NCBI GenBank assembly: GCA_964489645.1
Contig: CAZAZT010000004.1
Coordinates: 1 to 64,000, forward strand
Origin: JBEEPE01 sp964489645
Lineage (GTDB): Bacteria > Verrucomicrobiota > Verrucomicrobiia > Chthoniobacterales > Chthoniobacteraceae
Direction of reading: 5' to 3'
Length of the DNA: 64,000 nucleotides
Part shown: piece after piece, positions 18,103-25,502 of the stretch
Layout of the letters: each line of letters opens with the position of its first letter
Position numbering within the stretch: position 1 is the first letter of the stretch
The notes under the pieces: model-generated
Databases searched by the model: none
What the model was told of the DNA's origin: nothing
The model's input: the letters and a program-made list of their open reading frames with translations, nothing else
Position numbers and translations under genes: made by a program

Positions 18103-18154
18103 CCCGGGTGCTGATCGGATTGCGGTGGCAAGCCTCCTGCTAAGGGAGGGGTGT

Positions 18155-18805
18155 ATGCAATTTTTGACCCGCAAATGCTCGGTGAACGCCATGATAGCAG
18201 CGGCGATGGGTGTCGCCTTATTTGCGCAATCCGAGCGGGATGTGATGGCGGGGGAGGCCAGAGGGTCTGCGAAGAAGACGGCAGAGGCGTCGCGGACTAC
18301 GGGGGTCGGGGCGGAGCCTCGCAAGGAGTTCAAGGAGAGCGGCGAGTATCCGTACATTTTCCGTCCCGTTGGTTATCTCGCTACGGTTGGTCCGGCGCCG
18401 ATGCGGTTGGGGCCACCTGCGCCGATGTGCAGTGAGCGGACGCCGCCGCGACTGATTGAGCCGAAGAGACCGTCGGTGACATTGCAGTCCACGAAGCCGC
18501 CGCAACAACCGCCTGGGCCGACCTACTCTTCGGGAGGGGTAGGGGCCTTATATGCGCCCGGTGGAGGGCCCGCGAATGGCGCGGTGAATGCGGCGGGAGC
18601 TGGGCAAGGCACTGTAGATTTCAATCGTCCGCCGGATGAGGTGATGGAGTTCTTCCAACCTCAGGCACTGAATGATCAGCAACGGCGGTTGCTCTTGGAT
18701 CCTTCTTTCATCCCGGCGCCTCCGGTGCGTGTTGCGCCGTTGATCGTGCCTCCTCAGCGCATTCAAGCGGCTCCGCCGAGCACGGCGACTTACAACCAGA
18801 ACTAG
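18155..18805 (+). CDS. Proline-rich exported protein of unknown function
   Basis: 216 residues. The start MQFLTRKCSVNAMIAAAMGV is supported by GGGAGGGG just upstream and gives a signal-peptide-like N-terminus ending near residue 32. After a Lys/Thr stretch the protein is Pro-, Gly- and Ala-rich without recognisable domains (RLGPPAPMCSERTPPR, QQPPGPTYSSGGVG, FIPAPPVRVAPLIVPPQR). It ends PPSTATYNQN. It lies 51 bases before a TPR protein gene on the same strand and may be in the same transcript. The low-complexity composition suggests a flexible periplasmic or surface protein. I do not recognise a family. Confidence 0.7.
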   Translation: MQFLTRKCSVNAMIAAAMGVALFAQSERDVMAGEARGSAKKTAEASRTTGVGAEPRKEFKESGEYPYIFRPVGYLATVGPAPMRLGPPAPMCSERTPPRLIEPKRPSVTLQSTKPPQQPPGPTYSSGGVGALYAPGGGPANGAVNAAGAGQGTVDFNRPPDEVMEFFQPQALNDQQRRLLLDPSFIPAPPVRVAPLIVPPQRIQAAPPSTATYNQN

Positions 18806-18856
18806 GTGCAGTCTGCGTGGTGGTGACGATTTTACTTTGCGAAATAAGGAGAAAGC

Positions 18857-20104
18857 ATGCGTATGAAATCGAAGGGAAAGAGGTCTGCTGAGTGGGTGCG
18901 TGCGGTGCTGATGGGGNNNNNNNNNNNNNNNNNNNNNNNNNNNNNNNNNNNNNNNNNNNNNNNNNNNNNNNNNNNNNNNNNNNNNNNNNNNNNNNNNNNN
19001 NNNNNNNNNNNNNNNNTGGATCTGGCTCGGAAGGCGATTGACGAGAAGAAGGAGGAGTTGGCCAGCCACTATTTGGAGTCGATCGCAAACATCAAGCTGA
19101 CGGATGCGGACAAGAAGGAGGCGATGATCTCTCTGGCGCAAGCATACGAGGAGAAGAAGGAGCCAGTGAAGTCGATCCAGATTTACGAGAAGATGTTGAA
19201 ACTTCTTGAGAATGACGGGGATGCTCCGGAGTGGTTGCTCCGCTTGGGTAAGCTGTATCGTGAGACGAATGCGATGACGCTTTCTGTGAACCGGTTTTAT
19301 GCGGTGCTGAATTCCGTCGTGAAAGTGAGTGGTCGTGGATTCGAGAACTACGTGGCGATCACCAGGCAGGCGCAGCGTGAGATTGCGGATACTTATTTCT
19401 TGATGGGGGATTTTGCGCAGGCGCAGAAGTTTTACAACTTGATGCTCCGGTCGGATATCTCGGCGGAGGAGAAGCCGATGATCATGTTCAAGGCGGGGCA
19501 TTGCACTTTCATGAGGGACGACATGGCGGCGGCGATGGTGGCGCTGGAGAAGTTCATTCGCGAGTACCCAGGGCACGATGCGGCGCCAGAGGCGAGGTAC
19601 TTATTGGCGGTGGCGCAGCGGGCGCAGGGGCGGACGAAGGAGGCTTACGACACGGTTTTGGATCTTCTGCGGTACCAGCGGGACAAGAAAGATACTGACC
19701 CAGAGAAGTGGGTATTTTGGCAAAAGAAAGCGGGGAACGAGTTCGCAAACGATTACTATCAGCGGGCAGATTTCGTGAATGCGGTGACGATTTACCAGGT
19801 ATTGTCGACGTTGAATGAAGCTCCCGATTGGCGGTGGCCGATCATTTATCAAATGGGGCTTTGCTTTGAGCGACTTCGTTTGGAGCCGAGGGCGCATCAT
19901 TGTTACAAGCACATCACCGACTCTGCGAAGAAGTACCAAGGGACGGAGATGCCGAAGAGCTTGGAGGTTCTGGTGAACATGGCGGAGTGGCGTGATGGGC
20001 AGTTGGATTGGAGTCGGAAGGCTGGGACGACGCTCAACTCGCTTTTGGGGGCTGAGATCAAGCCGATCACGGTGAGTCCATCACCCAGCAAGGTGGGGCG
20101 TTAG
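18857..20104 (+). CDS. Exported TPR-repeat protein, interrupted by an assembly gap
   Basis: The first 20 codons (MRMKSKGKRSAEWVRAVLMG, after an AAGGAG site) look like the start of a signal peptide. Then come 100 N, and the frame continues from about 19017. That the two sides are one gene is likely but not proven, because the gap length is arbitrary. The visible 362-residue C-terminal part is a series of tetratricopeptide repeats: ASHYLESIANIKL, EPVKSIQIYEKML, REIADTYFLMGDFAQAQKFY, AMVALEKFIREYPGHDAAPE, and QMGLCFERLRLEPRAHHCYK. Such proteins usually scaffold envelope complexes. The next gene begins eight bases after the stop, suggesting translational linkage. The function is unknown. Confidence 0.75.
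   Translation: MRMKSKGKRSAEWVRAVLMGXXXXXXXXXXXXXXXXXXXXXXXXXXXXXXXXXXDLARKAIDEKKEELASHYLESIANIKLTDADKKEAMISLAQAYEEKKEPVKSIQIYEKMLKLLENDGDAPEWLLRLGKLYRETNAMTLSVNRFYAVLNSVVKVSGRGFENYVAITRQAQREIADTYFLMGDFAQAQKFYNLMLRSDISAEEKPMIMFKAGHCTFMRDDMAAAMVALEKFIREYPGHDAAPEARYLLAVAQRAQGRTKEAYDTVLDLLRYQRDKKDTDPEKWVFWQKKAGNEFANDYYQRADFVNAVTIYQVLSTLNEAPDWRWPIIYQMGLCFERLRLEPRAHHCYKHITDSAKKYQGTEMPKSLEVLVNMAEWRDGQLDWSRKAGTTLNSLLGAEIKPITVSPSPSKVGR
18917..19016. other. Assembly gap (100 N)
   Basis: Exactly 100 N, the conventional placeholder for a gap of unknown length. It removes the part of the TPR gene just after its signal peptide. Confidence 0.99.
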
Positions 20105-20112
20105 ACGGCTTT

Positions 20113-20517
20113 ATGGCACTGCGTGGCAAGACATTGGATGCGATCCACTCGCATGTGGCGCTGTGCGAGGATGTTTATGCATTCATGCTGGAGGAGAACC
20201 GTTTTTTGAAGAATACGGTGCGATCAATCCCTCAGAAGATGTTGGACCGCAAGCGCTCCCTCTTGACGGCGCTGGATGAATCGCTCCAAGAGATGCGCCG
20301 CGTATCGGAAGCGGATGGTCCGGTGAAAACGGCGGCGGTGCGTAAAGCGGCAGCAAGAGCGCAGCAAGTGATTCTCCGGGCGATGCTTCTGGATCGCGAA
20401 AATGAGCAACTGCTGCTCAAGCACGCTTTGGCATCACGGGGGGGCAAGATCCAAGTGGTGGAGAGGCCGCGTGCGGGAGAGGTCGAGAAACGTTACAAGG
20501 CGCATATTAAGGCATGA
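20113..20517 (+). CDS. Small helical coiled-coil protein, FlgN-like pattern
   Basis: 134 residues, almost entirely helical by composition: LCEDVYAFMLEENRFLK, KRSLLTALDESLQEM, and VILRAMLLDRENEQLLLKHA. The heptad spacing, the K/RxxLLxxL segment and the late LLDRENEQLL segment resemble the FlgN chaperone family, but no flagellar genes are visible, so this is only a resemblance. It starts eight bases after the TPR gene stop and is followed 53 bases later by the NtrC-type regulator, so the three may be one transcript. The function is unknown. Confidence 0.7.
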   Translation: MALRGKTLDAIHSHVALCEDVYAFMLEENRFLKNTVRSIPQKMLDRKRSLLTALDESLQEMRRVSEADGPVKTAAVRKAAARAQQVILRAMLLDRENEQLLLKHALASRGGKIQVVERPRAGEVEKRYKAHIKA

Positions 20518-20570
20518 CAAATCGGCATGCGGGGTTGAGATAGTTCCTCTCTGATTACCCTGACTGAAGC

Positions 20571-21986
20571 ATGGCCGTAGAAAAGATACTGGTGGTTGAT
20601 GATGAGCCTTTCATCCGGAAGAACTTCGAGGAGCTGCTCAGAGGCAAGCGGTATGGAGTCAGCAGCGCGGGGACGTTGGCGGATGCGGAGCGACTTCTGA
20701 AGAGGGATCAGTTCGACCTGATGTTTTTGGACGTCCGCCTGCCGGACGGAGAAGGAACCGAGTTCCTCGAGAGGATCGCGAAGCTGCCGTCACGCCCTGT
20801 GGCGGTGATGATGAGCGGCTTTGGGACCATCGAGTCGGCGGTGGCTTGCATGCGTGCAGGCGCATACGACTACTTGCTGAAGCCGTTCTCGCTGAGTCAA
20901 GTGGATGTCCTTGTCAAAAAAGTGGAGGCATATCGGCAGATGGTGCAGGTCAATCGCTATCTGACGGAGGAGTTGGTCGGGAACAAAGATCTTATCGGTG
21001 GGAGCGTGCAGATGGAGCGGTTACGGACGATGTTGGCGAAGGTTGCGCCGACGGAGGCGACCGTTTTGATCCAAGGGGAGAACGGTACGGGTAAAGAGTT
21101 GGTTGCTCGGGCGATATTCAACGCGAGTCAGCGTGCTGCCATGCCGTACGTTCGCGTGAACTGCGCTGCGGTCTCGGAGACGCTGATTGAGAGTGAGTTT
21201 TTTGGGCACGAGAAGGGAGCTTTCACTGGGGCGACCGACCGGAGAGAGGGGCGGTTTGAGTTGGCCAATGGAGGGACTTTACTACTGGATGAGATCAGCG
21301 AGATCTCTCCCCGCTTGCAGGCCAAGCTTTTGCGCGTTTTGCAGGAGCGGGAGTTCGAGCGAGTTGGAGGCACGAAAACCATCAAGGTGGATGTGCGGGT
21401 TTTTGCGACGACCAACCGGAACTTGTTGAAAGCCGTTGAGGATGGGGATTTTCGCGAGGACTTGTATTATCGGTTGAACGTCTTTCCTGTGCATGTCCCG
21501 CCGCTTCGGGAGCGAGAAGGCGACGTTCTGATTTTGAGTCGGCACTTCTTGGAGGAGTTCAGCCGGAAACACGCGATGCGAGGGATCAACCTGAGTGCGG
21601 CGGCTGAGCGAGCCCTTCTGGCGCATCGGTGGCCGGGGAACGTTCGCGAGTTGCAGAACACGATCGAGCGGGCGGTGATTCTGGTCGGGCAGGGTGGCTC
21701 TATCCAACCGATGGATCTCGGACTGCCGGTTGTCGCGACTCCTAAAGGGCGTGGTGCCGAGCAGGTTCCTGCCGTGCGAGGCTCAGCGGCATCGGCGAAA
21801 AGTGTCACGTCTCGCAAGCACGTCGTTGCGGAGGATGTTGAAGAGGAGCCTTTGGATGAGGTCGAGAAGAGGCACATCCTTGGGGTCTTGGAAAAGACTG
21901 GCGGCAACCGCACGAAAGCGGCGGAAATCCTCAGCATCAGCATCCGGACGCTTCGCAACAAGCTGCACTTGTACAAGTTGGACTGA
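20571..21986 (+). CDS. Sigma-54-dependent response regulator, NtrC family
   Basis: 471 residues. A receiver domain (1-120) has acidic residues D10/D11, phospho-acceptor D54 in MFLDVRLPDG, and Lys in YLLKPFS. A AAA+ domain (about 140-380) has Walker A GENGTGKE (169-176), the sigma-54 contact loop GAFTGA (216-221) and Walker B LLLDE (237-241). A Fis-type helix-turn-helix closes the protein (GGNRTKAAEILSISIRTLRN). It would activate sigma-54 promoters after phosphorylation. No histidine kinase gene is adjacent, so the partner and targets are unknown. The gene converges with the phosphodiesterase gene; their stops are three bases apart. Confidence 0.95.
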   Translation: MAVEKILVVDDEPFIRKNFEELLRGKRYGVSSAGTLADAERLLKRDQFDLMFLDVRLPDGEGTEFLERIAKLPSRPVAVMMSGFGTIESAVACMRAGAYDYLLKPFSLSQVDVLVKKVEAYRQMVQVNRYLTEELVGNKDLIGGSVQMERLRTMLAKVAPTEATVLIQGENGTGKELVARAIFNASQRAAMPYVRVNCAAVSETLIESEFFGHEKGAFTGATDRREGRFELANGGTLLLDEISEISPRLQAKLLRVLQEREFERVGGTKTIKVDVRVFATTNRNLLKAVEDGDFREDLYYRLNVFPVHVPPLREREGDVLILSRHFLEEFSRKHAMRGINLSAAAERALLAHRWPGNVRELQNTIERAVILVGQGGSIQPMDLGLPVVATPKGRGAEQVPAVRGSAASAKSVTSRKHVVAEDVEEEPLDEVEKRHILGVLEKTGGNRTKAAEILSISIRTLRNKLHLYKLD

Positions 21987-21989
21987 TGC

Positions 21990-23246
21990 CTAGCGAGGGC
22001 TGGGGATGCTGATGTCAAGCAGTGATCGGATCAAGTTTGCGACATCGCGTTGGTGACAAGGTATTTCTGATGGTTCGCGTACGCTGGAGCCCATGATGAT
22101 GGCTCCGTCGAGCGGGTCGGAGGCTAGCAGGCCATGGCTACCCCTCACGAGGGTGTCGTCCAGAGGGCAGGGATCGAGGATGTAGCGCATCCCAAGCTTT
22201 TTGCGAAGGAGGGCTATCGCGGCTCTGAATCGGCCGCCCTTTGGATCGAAGAACAGTTCCCGAGGGTCGTATCCTGGTTTCCGGTGGATCTCGACGGATC
22301 GAGCGAAGTCGGGCTTCAGGCAATCCTCCTGCCAGTAATCGAAAGCAAACCAGCTGCGCGGCTCGGAAAGCAAGATGACCTCTCCGCTGCGCGGATGATC
22401 AAGACCGAGTGAGGCTCGCTCTCTCCCAGCGAACACGGATTGGACCCCGTTGAGCGAGCGCAGGATATCGACGACCGACGGCACATCGTGCGGGTGTTTG
22501 ACGTAGACGTGTGCGAGTTGGTGGTCACAGACCGCGAAGGCGCGAGACGTTCCTGTGTCGATCAGTTCTCCTGCGGCATTCGTGGTGACCTGGAGGAGGC
22601 CGGATTCGCGAAGTGCTCGGTTCGGGTAACACGCTCTGTCCACATCCGAGATGCCGTATTCACTGACAATCAGTGTGTTATGTTTGGTGTTTGCCAGCCC
22701 GTCCAAAATGATCCCGACACACCGGTCGATCTCCGCGAGATTGCTGGCGAGGTGCGGGCCTGTGGCCCCGAAGCGTTGGAGATCGTAGTCGAGGTGAGGC
22801 AGGTAACATAGGGCAAGGTCGGGTGATGTGGCGTTGAAGGCGGTGACAAAGCTTTCGGCGATCCAGCGGGTACTGGCGTGATTCGCGGTGGGGCCCCAAA
22901 AGTTGAACAGGGGGAAAGTCCCATGTTTCGTGGCGATCAGATGTTTAAGATGCGGTGGAGCTGCATAGAAATCAGGACTTTTTGCGCCGTCATGGTGGTA
23001 CACAGGACGCGGCGTGACGGTCCAATCGGTTGAGGTGTTCATCGCGTACCACCAGAAGTGTTTGAGCACTTTGAGGTTTGTGTTCGCCCAGAGCATGGGT
23101 GCTTGTACGAGCGATTCGCTTTGCCGCCAGAAAAGGATCTCGTTGAGGTCTCGAAAAAACCATCCGTTCCCCACGATCCCGTGACCTGAGGGATCGACTC
23201 CGGTCAGCATGGTCGTTTGAGAGGAGGTTGTGACTGCCGGAAGAGT
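21990..23246 (-). CDS. Type I phosphodiesterase / nucleotide pyrophosphatase family protein, N-terminus in gap
   Basis: About 418 visible residues of an alkaline-phosphatase-superfamily enzyme. It opens LPAVTTSSQTTMLTGVDPSG then HGIVGNGWFFRD, the region of the nucleophile Thr or Ser. Metal-ligand-like blocks follow: LCYLPHLDYDLQRFG, LIVSEYGISDVDR and CDHQLAHVYV. The GNGW...FWRQS arrangement resembles the pyrophosphatase/phosphodiesterase subfamily found in some bacterial metabolite-traffic (ebo) clusters, but no such genes are here. The first several tens of residues lie in the 100-N gap. It diverges from mraZ, so the dcw promoter and this gene's promoter are both missing. The substrate is unknown. 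Confidence 0.85.
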   Translation of the reverse strand, partial: TLPAVTTSSQTTMLTGVDPSGHGIVGNGWFFRDLNEILFWRQSESLVQAPMLWANTNLKVLKHFWWYAMNTSTDWTVTPRPVYHHDGAKSPDFYAAPPHLKHLIATKHGTFPLFNFWGPTANHASTRWIAESFVTAFNATSPDLALCYLPHLDYDLQRFGATGPHLASNLAEIDRCVGIILDGLANTKHNTLIVSEYGISDVDRACYPNRALRESGLLQVTTNAAGELIDTGTSRAFAVCDHQLAHVYVKHPHDVPSVVDILRSLNGVQSVFAGRERASLGLDHPRSGEVILLSEPRSWFAFDYWQEDCLKPDFARSVEIHRKPGYDPRELFFDPKGGRFRAAIALLRKKLGMRYILDPCPLDDTLVRGSHGLLASDPLDGAIIMGSSVREPSEIPCHQRDVANLIRSLLDISIPSPR

Positions 23247-23346
23247 NNNNNNNNNNNNNNNNNNNNNNNNNNNNNNNNNNNNNNNNNNNNNNNNNNNNNN
23301 NNNNNNNNNNNNNNNNNNNNNNNNNNNNNNNNNNNNNNNNNNNNNN
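23247..23346. other. Assembly gap (100 N) hiding the dcw promoter region
   Basis: Exactly 100 N. It should contain the starts of both the leftward phosphodiesterase gene and the rightward mraZ, with their promoters and any MraZ-binding repeats. Those together need more than 100 bases, so the true gap is probably longer. Confidence 0.99.
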
Positions 23347-23754
23347 CTGGACCCTAAGAAGCGGATCACCATCCCCGCTTCATGGCGTCGTGCGGAGGGA
23401 GGAGGCGACGAGGTTTATTTGATGGAGGGGCAATCAGGGAACTTTTTGAAAGCGATGCCCCCGGAGAAATTCACCCAGGTGGCGGAGATGTTGTCGCAAC
23501 AGCCGGGGATTGCGCCTCGTGATCGGGCGATCTTTTTGCGGCACTTCTATTCGAAGGCGATCCGAGGGGTTGTGGACAAGGCTGGGCGGTTGGTTCTTCC
23601 GGAAGCGATGGTCCGCAAGGTTGGGCTTGAAGGGGACGTTGTCCTGATTGGAGCGCACGACACCTTCGAGGTTTGGAGTCCTGCGGAATGGCAGAATGCA
23701 TGTGCGGTGGAGGCTCCGGTGGTGTCGAGGGTGGCTGACCTATTGGGACTATGA
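23347..23754 (+). CDS. mraZ: Transcriptional regulator MraZ, N-terminus in gap
   Basis: About 136 visible residues with both AbrB-like swapped-hairpin halves of MraZ: LDPKKRITIPASWR near the start, and DKAGRLVLPEAMVRKVGL later, ending with DTFEVWSPAEWQ. In most bacteria MraZ is the first dcw gene and binds repeats in its own promoter. Perhaps only ten to fifteen residues are missing. The stop overlaps the rsmH start by four bases (ATGA). The leader that would hold its binding repeats lies in the gap, so autoregulation cannot be checked. Confidence 0.93.
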   Translation: MDPKKRITIPASWRRAEGGGDEVYLMEGQSGNFLKAMPPEKFTQVAEMLSQQPGIAPRDRAIFLRHFYSKAIRGVVDKAGRLVLPEAMVRKVGLEGDVVLIGAHDTFEVWSPAEWQNACAVEAPVVSRVADLLGL

Positions 23755-25082
23755 GCACTTCAACATTGCCCCTCTCAATGGCGAAAGGCTGGAGCGCGGA
23801 TGCTCGGTGGAGTTTGACGCCTGCGGCGGCAGACCTTCTCCGGGAGCAGGATTTGAAGCCGGCGGGTGCGGCGTTTCCTGTCGTCAAACTGACGGAGGAT
23901 CAAACCTGTGTCGCGGAGGTGCGCTCGAGTGGGTCAACTCCGAGAAGGATTGGTCTGCGGGCGATGATGGGGCGACGTGTTTCTCGGATGCAGAAAACGG
24001 GTGCTCGGCATGCGTCGTCGGTGAACGGCGCGGGATCCGAGCGTGAGACGAGCGCCAACGAACGGTCGGCTGGAGCGCAGACCGACGTTTTGGGTGGTGC
24101 GGATCTTGAACGGTTCGCTGTTGACTATCACAAACCGGTTTTACCTCGCGAAGTGTTCGGGTGTTTTCATCCGGTGGAGAAACGATGGTTTTTGGACATG
24201 ACGCTTGGGGGCGCTGGACATGCCGAGATGTTGTTGGCGGCTGGCGCTTGCGTGGTGGGCATCGATCAAGATGCGGAGGCGTTGGTCCATGCTGAAAGAC
24301 GGTTGGCCCCTTACGGGCGACGCTTCCGACCGGTGCACGGTTCGTTTGCGGGGGCGGTGGAACTTTTAGAACAAGCGAGAGGAGTTGTCGGCAATCAGGA
24401 TGTGCCGGAGAAGTTCGATGGGATCCTGATGGATTTGGGGGTTTCGTCTCATCAGCTTGATGCTCCGGAGAGGGGCTTTTCCTTTTTGAGAGAGGGGCCG
24501 CTGGACATGCGGATGGATTCTCGAGCGGGTGTGGATGCCGCGTTCGTGGTGAACACCTATGAGGAGGGCGAGTTGATCCGGGTGTTTCGTGAGTACGGCG
24601 AGGAGCCGGCTGCTCGTCGGATCGCTCGAATGATTATTGACCGGCGGGCAAGGGCATTGTTCCAGACCACTTCGGAGTTGGCCGCTGCGATTGAAGAGGT
24701 CGTGCCGCGTCGTGGACGGGTTCATCCTGCGACGCGTGTGTTCCAGGCGATTCGCATGGAGGTGAATCAGGAGTTGGATGTTTTGCGGCGAGGTTTGGAT
24801 GCCGCGCTCAAGTTGCTCGCGCCTGGGGGGAGGCTGGCGGTCATCTCGTTCCACTCGTTGGAGGATCGCCTCGTGAAACAGTTCATGCGGCACGGAAGCA
24901 CAGCGGAGATCGATCGACCCGAATGGCCGGCGCCGAGGGCAAATCCAGATCATGTGTTCGTTCGTGGCGGCGGCCGGCATCAGGAGGCGCGCGAGGATGA
25001 GGTGACATGGAATCCCCGGAGTCGCAGCGCGAAGTTGAGGTGTGTGGAGCGCCTCGCACAGAAACCTTTCATCCAGAGTTGA
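23751..25082 (+). CDS. rsmH: 16S rRNA (cytosine-1402-N4)-methyltransferase RsmH (MraW)
   Basis: 443 residues if it starts at the ATG overlapping the mraZ stop. The RsmH core runs from about residue 125 (DYHKPVLPREVFGCF) to the end. It has the SAM-binding segment FLDMTLGGAGHAEMLL, then ILMDLGVSSHQLD, GPLDMRMD, RVFQAIRMEVNQEL and AVISFHSLEDRLVK. It methylates C1402 of 16S rRNA. Typical RsmH is about 310 residues, so the first roughly 120 residues are an extra, Ser/Ala/Arg-rich stretch. There is no strong ribosome binding site at either the first ATG or the later internal ones. The four-base overlap with mraZ argues for the long form. Confidence 0.93.
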   Translation: MSTSTLPLSMAKGWSADARWSLTPAAADLLREQDLKPAGAAFPVVKLTEDQTCVAEVRSSGSTPRRIGLRAMMGRRVSRMQKTGARHASSVNGAGSERETSANERSAGAQTDVLGGADLERFAVDYHKPVLPREVFGCFHPVEKRWFLDMTLGGAGHAEMLLAAGACVVGIDQDAEALVHAERRLAPYGRRFRPVHGSFAGAVELLEQARGVVGNQDVPEKFDGILMDLGVSSHQLDAPERGFSFLREGPLDMRMDSRAGVDAAFVVNTYEEGELIRVFREYGEEPAARRIARMIIDRRARALFQTTSELAAAIEEVVPRRGRVHPATRVFQAIRMEVNQELDVLRRGLDAALKLLAPGGRLAVISFHSLEDRLVKQFMRHGSTAEIDRPEWPAPRANPDHVFVRGGGRHQEAREDEVTWNPRSRSAKLRCVERLAQKPFIQS

Positions 25083-25100
25083 ACCCAGCACCCACCCCGT

Positions 25101-25457
25101 ATGCTTTCCAATCGAACAAAAGCAGCAGTTTACATCCGACCAGCGCAGATCACCGCATGTCTTGCACTGATGGCAGCGTTGGCCGTGATGAGCGTTTACT
25201 ACGTGAGTTCACGCAATCGTGTCCACTTGGCTGGAGCAAAGATCAAAGCCTTGGAGAACAAGATCCGAGAGGTGGAGTTCCAAGATGAAGCCGTTCGATC
25301 AAGGATCGCAAGGTTGACCTCACACGAGGCATTGCGTCGGCGTCAAAACGCTGGTGCAGCAGCATTTGCTGGGTTGGTTCCGATCTCAGAGCAGGCGGTG
25401 GTTCGGATCCAAGGAGCCGCTGATGGAGAGAAGGAGTCGGTCGCGTCGGTTCAGTGA
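25101..25457 (+). CDS. ftsL: FtsL-like divisome protein
   Basis: 118 residues: a short cytoplasmic segment, one membrane helix (about 16-37: AQITACLALMAALAVMSVYY) and a periplasmic coiled coil (AGAKIKALENKIREVEFQDE). There is no strong sequence signature, as is normal for FtsL. The call rests on size, topology and position between rsmH and the class B penicillin-binding protein gene, the standard place for ftsL. It would join the FtsQLB complex that activates septal peptidoglycan synthesis. The tail after residue 85 is low in structure. Confidence 0.75.
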   Translation: MLSNRTKAAVYIRPAQITACLALMAALAVMSVYYVSSRNRVHLAGAKIKALENKIREVEFQDEAVRSRIARLTSHEALRRRQNAGAAAFAGLVPISEQAVVRIQGAADGEKESVASVQ

Positions 25458-25502
25458 ATGGTTAGGTAAAGATTCCTGACGAGACGGAAAAAGCATTCGA
25501 CG

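Noticed and set aside
16780..18357. Open frame of 525 codons on the minus strand over ppdK and its terminator
   Set aside because: It crosses a strong terminator and the start of the next gene and has shadow-like composition.
20113..20517. Naming this gene flgN
   Set aside because: Only the helical pattern fits; there are no flagellar genes nearby, so the symbol is not justified.
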